Assembly (NCBI RefSeq): GCF_038900055.1
Contig: NZ_JBBMQM010000001.1
Coordinates: 1,860,001 to 1,924,000 of the forward strand
Length of the DNA: 64,000 nt
Reading direction: 5' to 3'
DNA from: Henriciella sp. AS95
GTDB taxonomy: Bacteria > Pseudomonadota > Alphaproteobacteria > Caulobacterales > Hyphomonadaceae
Of the stretch, positions 9,560-17,994 are shown piece after piece. The number at the start of each line of letters is the position of its first letter. Within the stretch, counting starts at the first letter, position 1. The notes beneath the pieces are model-generated. The model made no database searches. It was not told the DNA's origin and was given only the letters and a program-made list of their open reading frames with translations. Both the position numbers and the translations under genes were made by a program.

Positions 9560-9937
9560 TTAGTTCCAGATATGCGGGTTGGAGCGGTCGACGACGCGTT
9601 TGGTCAGCGCTTCGAGCTCGCTTCGCGCACGAGCTGCATCCGCCGGCGTTTCGAACGGGTTATTGCCCGGCCGCTGCTTCAGCCATTCGAAGATGAATTC
9701 GACCAAGAGGTCCGTCTGGAACGCTGTTCCGGTCTCCAGCTTCTCGATCTGGTCTTCAACGCGCTCCAGCCGCTGGATGATCGCCGCATCGGGCCGATCT
9801 TCAGGCGGCGTGAACAGCAGGGTCAGCGCCTCATCTATCAAGGTGCCGACGTGGACGCCATGCTCTGCAGAGAACTGCTTCACCTTGCGATGGTTCGTCT
9901 CGGAGACGCGGATATGAAGCCTGGGATTGCGCGCCAT
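9560..9937 (-). CDS. CopG-family (ribbon-helix-helix) regulator of the tra region
   Basis: A 125-residue protein opening MARNPRLHIRVSETNHRKV, a basic beta-strand plus helices as in ribbon-helix-helix DNA-binding proteins, followed by a coiled-coil-like segment (IIQRLERVEDQIEKLE) and an acidic tail. Such genes sit between traG and trbB in many alphaproteobacterial conjugative elements, and this one starts 4 bases after the traG stop. Its role is inferred to be control of the tra/trb operon or a relaxosome accessory. Here the cargo insertion separates it from trbB. Confidence 0.8.
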   Translation of the reverse strand: MARNPRLHIRVSETNHRKVKQFSAEHGVHVGTLIDEALTLLFTPPEDRPDAAIIQRLERVEDQIEKLETGTAFQTDLLVEFIFEWLKQRPGNNPFETPADAARARSELEALTKRVVDRSNPHIWN

Positions 9938-9940
9938 GTC

Positions 9941-11863
9941 CTAGATCTCCCGTCCGCCATTTTCCTGGGCATGCAGGTAGTAGCGCGCAATCTGGTCTTG
10001 GATGCTACCACGCTGCTGCGGTGCGCGTTCTTCCTCCGCCGCAATATCCTGCGTGGCCTCATCCTCATCGCCGATGTCAGGGCCTACGGACCGCGCCAGC
10101 CCACCTGCATCGTCGTTAGAGGGCGACGGACCAGACTGATGATATCCGCCAAACCACGATGTATTGGCACTGGCAGCCACACTCGGCAGAGCACCGACCC
10201 GCTCGGTGAAATTTCGGTCTTCATAGTAGCGGAGTTTCTTCGCGCGGATCGGTGGATGGCTCGCCAGAAAGATCAGCGCGTCATCGGTCGGCATCTGCAT
10301 CACTTCGCCGGGTGTCAGGAGCGGACGCTGTGTTTCCTGCTGCGAGACCATGACATGACTGAGCCAGGGCGCGAGCCGGTGACCAGTATAATTCTTCTGG
10401 TTTCGCTGCTCCGTCGTGGTTCCGAGCATGTCGGAAATACGCTTGGCGGTGCGCTCGTCATTCGTCGCGAACGCGATCCGGACATGGCAATTATCGAGGA
10501 TCGAATTGTTCTGCCCGTATGCCTTCTCGACCTGGTTCAGAGACTGAGCAATCAGGAAGGCGCGGATCCCATACCCAGCCATGAAGGCCAGCGAACTCTC
10601 GAAGAAGTCCAGCCGTCCGAGCGCCGGGAATTCATCCAGCAACAACAGGGTCTGCCGACGGTCCTGCCCATGTGGCAACTCTTCACAAAGCCGGCGCGCA
10701 ATCTGGTTGAGGATCAACCGCATCAACGGCTTGGTCCGTGAGAGATCAGACGGCGGAACGACTAGGTAGAGCGATGCTGGAATCTCTCCCCGGAACAGGT
10801 CCTCGATCCGCCAATCCGAGCCGGATGTCGCCCGCTGCACGACCGGGTCGCGGTAAAGCCCCAGGAACGAGATCGCCGTCGACACGACCGACGACTTTTC
10901 ATTCTCAGACTTATTCAGGAGTTCTCGCGCTGCTTCCGCCACAACCGGATGCGTCAATGGCCGGTCACGGCTTCCCAGATGGTTCGCCTCAAGCATTCGC
11001 TCCAGCGTGTCATCGATCGGCCGGGCCGGATCGGACAGCAGGGTCGCCACGCCCGCGAGCGACTTATCATCTTCAGCGTAGATAACATGCAGGATTGCAC
11101 CAACCAGCAGTGAATGCGCCGTCTTGTCCCAATGACTTCGCCGCTCGAGGGATCCATCCGGATCGACCAGAATGTCTGCCACATTCTGCGCATCCCGAAC
11201 CTCGTGCGCGCCGAGCCGCACTTCCAGCAGTGGATTGAACCGCGAACTCGACAAATCCGTCGGATCGAAACGGACACAGCGAGAGAAGCTCGATCGCCAC
11301 TTTGAGGTCAGCGCCCAGTTCTCTCCCTTGATGTCATGAATGATCGCATTGCCGGTCCAGGAAAGAAGGGTAGGGATCACCAAGCCCACACCCTTGCCCG
11401 ACCGGGTTGGCGCAAAGGCCATTACGTGCTCGGCGCCAGCGTGCCGGAGATAGCGTCCGTTGAACTGTCCCAGCACCACACCTGACGAGCCAAGCAGGCC
11501 GGATAGTCGGACATCCCGAACCGATGACCAGCGCGCGGAGCCATAAGTCGTCGCGTTCTTCTCGCGTCTTGCCCGCCAGAGCGACGCGATGATCGCCATC
11601 ACAATCCCGGCGATGCCCCCCAGCGAGGCAATCAAACCCGCACGCGCAAATACATTCGGCGCATAAGCGTCATAGGCATACCACCACTGGAACAGCCGCC
11701 AGGGTTTGTAGACCGGCTGACCCGCCACTTCGAACCAGGCTCCGCCCAAACGAGGTTGATGGTCTAGAACCCCAGCCACCCACTGCGTCGCAATCCACAC
11801 CGAACAGGTGATCAGGAAAAGCGTCAGAAGAAATTGGCCAAAGAGGAATTTGGTAGGGGTCAT
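9941..11863 (-). CDS. traG: TraG/VirD4 type IV coupling protein
   Basis: A VirD4-type coupling protein that links the relaxosome to the secretion channel and pumps the transfer strand. Seen: two N-terminal membrane segments (FLFGQFLLTLFLITCSVWI and a second around residues 80-100), Walker A FAPTRSGKGVG near residue 152, Walker B LLLLDEFPALG near 408, and the family block ERTAKRISDMLG. The ATG at 11863 gives 640 residues; an upstream in-frame TTG at 11908 would add 15 and is less likely. It is transcribed toward the CopG-like gene. Upstream of it the plus-strand HEPN-like cargo operon begins, leaving a divergent gap of about 190 bases. Confidence 0.95.
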   Translation of the reverse strand: MTPTKFLFGQFLLTLFLITCSVWIATQWVAGVLDHQPRLGGAWFEVAGQPVYKPWRLFQWWYAYDAYAPNVFARAGLIASLGGIAGIVMAIIASLWRARREKNATTYGSARWSSVRDVRLSGLLGSSGVVLGQFNGRYLRHAGAEHVMAFAPTRSGKGVGLVIPTLLSWTGNAIIHDIKGENWALTSKWRSSFSRCVRFDPTDLSSSRFNPLLEVRLGAHEVRDAQNVADILVDPDGSLERRSHWDKTAHSLLVGAILHVIYAEDDKSLAGVATLLSDPARPIDDTLERMLEANHLGSRDRPLTHPVVAEAARELLNKSENEKSSVVSTAISFLGLYRDPVVQRATSGSDWRIEDLFRGEIPASLYLVVPPSDLSRTKPLMRLILNQIARRLCEELPHGQDRRQTLLLLDEFPALGRLDFFESSLAFMAGYGIRAFLIAQSLNQVEKAYGQNNSILDNCHVRIAFATNDERTAKRISDMLGTTTEQRNQKNYTGHRLAPWLSHVMVSQQETQRPLLTPGEVMQMPTDDALIFLASHPPIRAKKLRYYEDRNFTERVGALPSVAASANTSWFGGYHQSGPSPSNDDAGGLARSVGPDIGDEDEATQDIAAEEERAPQQRGSIQDQIARYYLHAQENGGREI

Positions 11864-12053
11864 GATCCGCCCGTCCGATTGAGAACCGGTAGGAGAATTG
11901 CCCGCCAAGCTACATCAAGCGACATGGAGCTTGAGGAGTTCCAGGGAACCAGAGGTCTCGGGGACGCGGGGCAAGGACTGGCTAGGTTCAGAGCGATTGC
12001 TTAATGTCCAACGCAATTTGTTGTTCCTCAATTGTTCTGGCCTGGGTATAAGT

Positions 12054-12893
12054 ATGGCCATGGATCAAGCAAAAGAGAGCGAAAGCAGAACACTGCCCCA
12101 ATCCCAACTTGAGGCGATTGCGCAAGCTCTGGGGGATACAGAAGACGGCTTAACGAACAGCGAGATTGATCGGCTGATCGTCGAGTGCCGAATGGTTGAT
12201 CCTGGACCGGGCACCAAATGGAAGCGGATATATAACGCTTTCGCTGAAGTGCAGAACCGCAAGCAAAATCGCACTAACGTACTTGAGTTCATCCGTAGAG
12301 CGATGGCGCCGGTCAAATACATGAAATCGCCGGAACGGTTTGAGACCCTCCGCAGAAACCTCAATGGCGTTTTGCTGTTCTCGGGGATGCTGGTGGATGA
12401 TCGGGGTAAATTGGTTCCAACAACAACGGCAAGCACTATCTCAGATGCCCGGCGGCGCGCAAATGATCTACGCGCTGATCTGAAAGATCGCGGTGTTCAT
12501 CCTGATGTGTTGGCTTTCTGCAAGGAAGAGCTTCTCGCGGACAATTACTTTCACGCGGTCCTAGAGGCGACGAAAAGCATCGGTGACAAGCTTCGTACCA
12601 GAACGGGCTTGCAAGACGATGGAGGCGTTCTCGTTGACCGGGCACTATGCGGTAACCCGCCAATGCTCGCGATAAATCCGCTTAAAAAAGAAAGCGAAAG
12701 GTCTGAGCAAAAGGGTTTTGCCAACCTCGTCAAAGGAACATTCGGGATGTTTCGGAATCCCACCGCGCACGAAGCTCGCAAGAATTGGAACATGAGCAAG
12801 GATGATGCGACGGATTTGTTGTCATTGGTCTCGTTGATTCATCGCCGGGTTGATGCGTCGCATATGCCTGACAGGACAACAGCTAAGAACTAA
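12054..12893 (+). CDS. TIGR02391/Ymh-family protein with HEPN-like Rx4H motif
   Basis: A 279-residue protein. The C-terminal 110 residues match the TIGR02391 (Ymh) pattern: NYFHAVLEATKSIGDKLR, a central GxxLVDRAL segment, then MFRNPTAHEARKNW and a final helix. RNPTAH is an Rx4H motif as in HEPN ribonucleases and toxins. The N-terminal half is helical and charged and was not recognised. The ATG at 12054 (MAMDQ) was chosen; a second ATG lies six bases on. It is followed 4 bases later by another HEPN-like gene in the same direction, so the two probably form one operon. Function is inferred (RNA cleavage or abortive defence) and not shown. Confidence 0.7.
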   Translation: MAMDQAKESESRTLPQSQLEAIAQALGDTEDGLTNSEIDRLIVECRMVDPGPGTKWKRIYNAFAEVQNRKQNRTNVLEFIRRAMAPVKYMKSPERFETLRRNLNGVLLFSGMLVDDRGKLVPTTTASTISDARRRANDLRADLKDRGVHPDVLAFCKEELLADNYFHAVLEATKSIGDKLRTRTGLQDDGGVLVDRALCGNPPMLAINPLKKESERSEQKGFANLVKGTFGMFRNPTAHEARKNWNMSKDDATDLLSLVSLIHRRVDASHMPDRTTAKN

Positions 12894-12897
12894 GAAG

Positions 12898-13791
12898 ATG
12901 AAGAGGTATTTGGTTTATCCGTTTGACTTTGACACGCGCGCCGAGTTGTTGCGCACGGAAATTCAAGATTCATGGGAAGAGAAGATAAAGGCGCAATGGC
13001 GCACAAATAGGGAGAGTCTTGAGGCGAGCCTTCGCAAGGAACTTGGTGACCACAACTTCGATATGAAGTTGAAGAATTTTAGAGACTGCGGATCAGCACC
13101 ATTTTCCATCGTTTCGTATCACAACCCATTGTACCATCAGGCGCGGTACGCGTTTTATCATGGGTACTACTATCCCGCGCTTCTGGCCGCCTGTGCTTTG
13201 GGAGAGCGTATGCTCAATCATATGATATTGGACCTGAGGGACGAGTTCAGTGGCACAGAGCAATACCGAAAGGTTGCTAGGAAAAACTCGTTCGATAATT
13301 GGGACGTTGCGATCAGCACTCTTGAGGCTTGGGATATCTTTCAAGCCGATTGCGTTACCGCCGATTTCCGCGCCTTAAAACGACTTCGGCACCGTTCTGT
13401 TCACTTTTCTCCTGAGACGTATCGAACGTTGCGTGAAGACGCCCTCAGCGCTTTGCAGCATTTGGCGTCGATAATCCGCGTACAGTTTGGATTTGACGGG
13501 GCGGCCAGATGGATGCTGCCTGGCACGAAAGGAAACCGTTTCATTAAGAAGGACAGTGAAGCCGACCCCTTCCTGGTGAAGTATTATCTTCCCCAATGCC
13601 CGCTTGTCAGCCCGATGTTTTCGATCAACTTCCAGCCTCAGGGCATCGGCTTCTTCGACTTTAAAGACACCGAGGATCGAGAGGTTTCCGATGCCGAGTT
13701 CGCTCGTCTCTACAACGAACGTGATCCGACCTTGATTGCACCGTCAAAAGTGCCGCCGGAAGACAACATAGTGTGGTATCTGCGCCAATAA
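12898..13791 (+). CDS. Unknown protein with HEPN-like domain, partner of the Ymh gene
   Basis: A 297-residue protein starting MKRYLVYPFDFDTR. Residues about 80-200 look like a HEPN helical bundle: YYPALLAACALGERMLNHMI, then LKRLRHRSVHFSPETY, where RHRSVH near residue 163 fits the Rx4-6H signature. The C-terminal third is rich in aromatics and beta-prone and is not recognised. The start lies 4 bases after the preceding stop, which implies co-expression. The gene ends tail to tail with the SIR2 gene, 77 bases away. I do not recognise this family by name; a nuclease or toxin role in a two-gene defence module is only a hypothesis from the motif, the partner and the location in conjugative cargo. 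Confidence 0.6.
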   Translation: MKRYLVYPFDFDTRAELLRTEIQDSWEEKIKAQWRTNRESLEASLRKELGDHNFDMKLKNFRDCGSAPFSIVSYHNPLYHQARYAFYHGYYYPALLAACALGERMLNHMILDLRDEFSGTEQYRKVARKNSFDNWDVAISTLEAWDIFQADCVTADFRALKRLRHRSVHFSPETYRTLREDALSALQHLASIIRVQFGFDGAARWMLPGTKGNRFIKKDSEADPFLVKYYLPQCPLVSPMFSINFQPQGIGFFDFKDTEDREVSDAEFARLYNERDPTLIAPSKVPPEDNIVWYLRQ

Positions 13792-13868
13792 TGAACCTGC
13801 GCTGTCTTCTTGTTGTTTCTCTCGGATGCAGAAGAGCGGCCTGGCCACGTTTGCCTATCTCAGAGCGT

Positions 13869-16800
13869 CTACAATCGTTGACTAAGTTCGATAAGGCGAG
13901 AATCGGATCGCAACGAGGGATCGGCTTCTGCAAGAACTGACAAAGCAGTTTCAGCCCCATAAGGCCATCGTGACTTGTCATCGGGAAGGACCGCATACAA
14001 CAGGGTCAACATGGCGGTTGGGTGTTGTCCGGCAATCGTTTCATCGCTTTTACGGAGTTCGGGGATGAAAAGCCGATCATCGCCGACTTTTGTGACCAGG
14101 GTTGCTACAATCTCTGCAATTTCCGGAAATTTGTCTTTCTGAGCTAGAGCCAACTCTACAAGGCGTGCTGACATCTTACTGGTGCGCAATGATTTTTGCT
14201 TCGGCCACACGTTGCGAAGGAATTCGACCAAATCCTCCGACCATTCTTCTTGTTTACGTGAGAAACGGTCTATTCTCCATAGAATGTTGCTCTGGAACCG
14301 ATCACTCCCCTCGATGATCAGAGAACGTAGTTCTTCGTTGGAAACCACACGTTTTCCGTCGATTGTTGTTTTCCACCCCGACAAAAAGAAAACAGCCAGG
14401 AATTCGGAATTCCTATTCTCATCGTCCTCCTGTGTTCGCACAACAGCTTCAAGGTGGGGGCGGAGCGTAGTGTAGAGAGGTATTTGTGGAATGGAGCCGC
14501 TACTGAACACGCCAGCCCAGAATGCTTCAACATCGCGGCAGTCATCATAGCCATCTTGCAGGACGGAAAGGAGGCTGTCTTGCGTCCATGATGGGTCAAC
14601 ATAGTTGAACCAACGAATGCGCAGGCAGAACACACAAATGCAAAATGCTCTTGTGTCTTGAGGCAGGGCAAGAAGTTGTTCGGCGCTTCGTTTCCAGGAT
14701 GCAGGAAGTTTTTCGCCTTTTTCAAACTCCTTATCGCCTATAGCGCTCACCAGCATTTCGGCCAGCCTTCCGGGGGAAGAATTTATCGCCGCACTCACCC
14801 AGTCACGCTTACGTTCTGTGTCGACTATTGCACTCTGTCCAGCAGTGTTGCACTGCTTCAGAGTTTCAACAAATAGCGCCCAAAGTTTCTGGTAGCTCTC
14901 TGGGGCATCGCTCAGGAGAGCGGGAGCCACTGATTCAAACCAGAATGAAGCGGAGTGAGACAGGCTTGAAAACTGTTCATCTGAGAGCTTGCATAGAGCG
15001 GCAATAATCTCTTTGCGAAAGGCAGTTGTGTCACCTTTCCGATTTTCCACCCGAAGGAACTTGTCCCAAAACTCCTCTTCAAAATGGCCGCTTGAAAGAC
15101 GTGCACACAGCGCATCCAGTGCTCTCCGGGGTTCAGCAGCGCTTAAGCCGCTAAAAGGTTGGTACTCGACCAACTTACCCACAGGCCTTCGATTCATATC
15201 CAGAAGCATTGGAATGATATCTGCGCTTTCGACGCCTTTTAAAATACCAAAATCCGTATCGATGCGGACCATTCCACCACCTCCGTCGTGAGCACTTGCG
15301 GCGCTTTGCGCATATGTGTCACTCCAGTCGGGGGCATCCTTTCTTAGAAGTTCGAGTTCTTTGTCGAGGTCAAATGTGAACGAGCACCCTTGGGTGTTGA
15401 GCCATATCAGTCGTCGCAGAACAGAATGAGCGACGTAGGCTTTCTGATCATCTCTTGTCCCGCGCTTGGTCTTCGCGCGACCTGCACGAATACGCTTTTC
15501 GATTTGCGTTCGCTTCTCGATGCTAATCTCGTTCCAGCGCCTTGACAGTCCGAGAAGCAAATCTCGCTCACCTTTGAACGGCCAGAATGCATCACGGCTC
15601 AACGCCAACATAACGTCAGCAAATTCGTCTGCAGGTGCAATATCCAAATTCCCGAATGCCCAAACGCGCAAGCGTTCCCACATTCTTCCACCAGTCGGCC
15701 AACTTCTGAGCAAGGCGAGCGCCTGCGCGGGTGAGATAGCCGCCATACGTTTGAAGAGGTCCGTAAAGAGGATCACGTGCCCGGAGAGCTTGTAGCTTCG
15801 ATGAAAGCTGGAATCTCCCTCATCTTCGTTCGGCTCGTCAGGCTCGATAGAGCAAATGTCCACCCACGATGAGCGGCGACTTTCAAGGTCCCAGGCAAAC
15901 TCCAGTGAAGATTTCAACTTGGGCAGTAGCGCTGGAAGATACTCATCCGGAACTGCGACCTGACGAATCCCTTCTGAATAGTCCACCTCAACTTGCACAA
16001 GGTCGGAGGTCTTAAGTTTTTTGGATAGTTTGGGCGGAACGGGGCGACGGCGGTAATTTGTTAGTTTTAGGCATGGACTGAATATGTCCGCATATTCCCG
16101 TGCAAGCGATTCGTACCATCCTGTATTTCCCGTGTGTAGCGTGAGCGCATAGGCCTTATCCTTGTCGGCTTTTAAAGAATGAAATTCCCTTATCGCGCGC
16201 CAGGCGTCGAGAACCGCCTGACTGGTTCCCTCCTCCTGTTTGCGAAACAGTGAGAAATCGACGCCATCCATTACACGACGATGGATATTGCCCTGCTGGC
16301 CCGCCCACCAAGCGCATGCAGGTTCATATGCAACCCGACCTATCCAATCAGCTAAGTAGTCTATGCGTGGCGGGAGGCGTGGCACTTCATCCGCATAGTA
16401 TCCACGCAGGTGAGTTACATTGTCATGCGATATACTGCGGAGATCCTTGGGCGTAGGGGAGAATGCATCCCATGTTTCCGGCGGAATACGGCCTACCCGC
16501 ATCCCACCTTGTTCTTCTTTTCGTGGCGGGTGATCGCTATCCAGCTTGTAAAGGTCGAAAGGGTTTATGTTTTTCGTTTTATCATAGGAGCCGTCTTCTG
16601 GTGCAGGCTCCCCATATCGAATAACGGGGTCGAACACGCAGAGCCACTCAGATGGGAGCGGCGGGCTATACTGAGCGAATGCTTTTGCTCCCGCCGTCGA
16701 ACGAACGATATGGGCAACTGCGCCTCGCTCCGCAGGGGTCAATCTTCGTGGTCCTCGTGCCGCAGATTTTAGTGTTTTGGATCGCCACTTCGATGGGTTG

Positions 16801-17684
16801 ACTGAGCGCTTTGCCCAAACTTCAAGACTGTCCCATAGAGTACGATGCCCGCATCCGCTGTGTGTGTCGTAGAGGATGGGATCAACGCCTTTCTCGTCCC
16901 ACTCGGCGATTGCTTTAGGATCACTCGCGTCCTGAAATGCATAAGCCCGTCCTTGTGAGGCATCGGATTGCCTTAGTCCTTCCAGCAAGTAACGGATCGG
17001 GGGGTCGTCAGCAGAATAGCCGACAAACACGGCGACATGCCTATCAAGTACATTTTTAACGAACTCCCGTGCCCAACCCGCCGCGAGATAGGCATCGCCA
17101 AATGAAGCACTTGAAAGGACGAACCCATCCTGTGTTGCTCCGCGATAGTCTTTGTCAACGACACCATGAAGATGTACGATCCCCCAGTCCGCCTCATTGA
17201 AAGCTATGTGAGGAAGATTTGACCGAGTCGATGTGATCAGGTTCTTCCCGGCCGTCTCAAACAACCGATCAAAGTTCGTCGTTACAATACGAATCTGTCC
17301 GGTTAGCAGGGTGCTCAGTTTGAGCAAGGTTCGATGAGCACCGAGGTCAACTTCGCCGACGCTCGATAGCGCTTCTGCGACTGCGGCTTCAATCTGAGTT
17401 CGTGTGAACTCTCGCTCCAGCAGGCCAAAAACCCTATCTGATGTAACGACACCAGATAGTTTATGCTGATCTTCGACGGACTGACCGACCTCGTATAGGC
17501 GTCTAGCTGGACTGTCATGCTTTGCCCCCAACCTGTGCAGAACGTCGGTTGTAAGGCGTTTGAAGTCGGGCAGGTCTGCGCGTGCTCTGGACACTCCCGC
17601 TCCACAGAAGAAAACAACTCGGCCTTCGTCCTGCGCCCAAAGCAGATCATCGGGTATGTCTGGTCCATCGGCAATGAAGCGCAT
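13869..17684 (-). CDS. SIR2-domain large protein, defence-associated sirtuin type
   Basis: A 1271-residue protein with an N-terminal SIR2-like NADase domain (about 1-290). Seen: VVFFCGAGVSRA near residue 28, IVTTNFDRLFE near 137, the catalytic-His region IVHLHG near 172, and FVGYSADDPPIRYLLEG near 221. The remaining 950 residues are mostly helical with no recognised catalytic motif, as in the long C-terminal sensor regions of defence sirtuins (DSR1-like or SIR2-DUF4020 proteins). Known: such proteins deplete NAD+ during phage infection. Inferred: the same role here; which subfamily needs a profile search. It appears to be a single-gene unit. G+C is clearly lower than in the tra genes, a sign of separate acquisition. 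Confidence 0.8.
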   Translation of the reverse strand: MRFIADGPDIPDDLLWAQDEGRVVFFCGAGVSRARADLPDFKRLTTDVLHRLGAKHDSPARRLYEVGQSVEDQHKLSGVVTSDRVFGLLEREFTRTQIEAAVAEALSSVGEVDLGAHRTLLKLSTLLTGQIRIVTTNFDRLFETAGKNLITSTRSNLPHIAFNEADWGIVHLHGVVDKDYRGATQDGFVLSSASFGDAYLAAGWAREFVKNVLDRHVAVFVGYSADDPPIRYLLEGLRQSDASQGRAYAFQDASDPKAIAEWDEKGVDPILYDTHSGCGHRTLWDSLEVWAKRSVNPSKWRSKTLKSAARGPRRLTPAERGAVAHIVRSTAGAKAFAQYSPPLPSEWLCVFDPVIRYGEPAPEDGSYDKTKNINPFDLYKLDSDHPPRKEEQGGMRVGRIPPETWDAFSPTPKDLRSISHDNVTHLRGYYADEVPRLPPRIDYLADWIGRVAYEPACAWWAGQQGNIHRRVMDGVDFSLFRKQEEGTSQAVLDAWRAIREFHSLKADKDKAYALTLHTGNTGWYESLAREYADIFSPCLKLTNYRRRPVPPKLSKKLKTSDLVQVEVDYSEGIRQVAVPDEYLPALLPKLKSSLEFAWDLESRRSSWVDICSIEPDEPNEDEGDSSFHRSYKLSGHVILFTDLFKRMAAISPAQALALLRSWPTGGRMWERLRVWAFGNLDIAPADEFADVMLALSRDAFWPFKGERDLLLGLSRRWNEISIEKRTQIEKRIRAGRAKTKRGTRDDQKAYVAHSVLRRLIWLNTQGCSFTFDLDKELELLRKDAPDWSDTYAQSAASAHDGGGGMVRIDTDFGILKGVESADIIPMLLDMNRRPVGKLVEYQPFSGLSAAEPRRALDALCARLSSGHFEEEFWDKFLRVENRKGDTTAFRKEIIAALCKLSDEQFSSLSHSASFWFESVAPALLSDAPESYQKLWALFVETLKQCNTAGQSAIVDTERKRDWVSAAINSSPGRLAEMLVSAIGDKEFEKGEKLPASWKRSAEQLLALPQDTRAFCICVFCLRIRWFNYVDPSWTQDSLLSVLQDGYDDCRDVEAFWAGVFSSGSIPQIPLYTTLRPHLEAVVRTQEDDENRNSEFLAVFFLSGWKTTIDGKRVVSNEELRSLIIEGSDRFQSNILWRIDRFSRKQEEWSEDLVEFLRNVWPKQKSLRTSKMSARLVELALAQKDKFPEIAEIVATLVTKVGDDRLFIPELRKSDETIAGQHPTAMLTLLYAVLPDDKSRWPYGAETALSVLAEADPSLRSDSRLIELSQRL

Positions 17685-17994
17685 TTGCTATCGTCGGATC
17701 TTTTACTGAGAGTTCAACGTTTCTCTGACCGTGCTATCACGGTTTGTGCTCGAGGTGATGGATAGCTTTTTCAATTAGCTGCCTTCTATGCTAATCGTCC
17801 GTGGCAACTCCTCTCAGTCGTGCTGATAGTTGTCCGTCTCGACTATTGCAATCACCTTCGATAATCCAACGGATCAGGCGTCAATGCACTTAATTGGTTG
17901 GTTCGTGAGGTTTGTTGTTCGCGAATTGCTGGAGCTTGTTTCTTTGTACCCATCTCCGGTTCGGTCAGGCTCAAAATGTTGTGCACGAAGAAAC
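17685..17994. other. Intergenic gap between SIR2 gene and relaxase gene
   Basis: About 310 bases between the start of the SIR2 gene and the end of the relaxase gene, both on the minus strand. It must hold the SIR2 promoter and possibly the relaxase terminator. It is more A+T-rich than the relaxase gene. I see no convincing open frame, no long inverted repeat and no clear terminator with a T-run. Confidence 0.5.

Noticed and set aside
9572..10741. Plus-strand 389-codon frame opposite traG and the CopG-like gene
   Set aside because: It spans two real genes on the other strand and shows no protein-like pattern.
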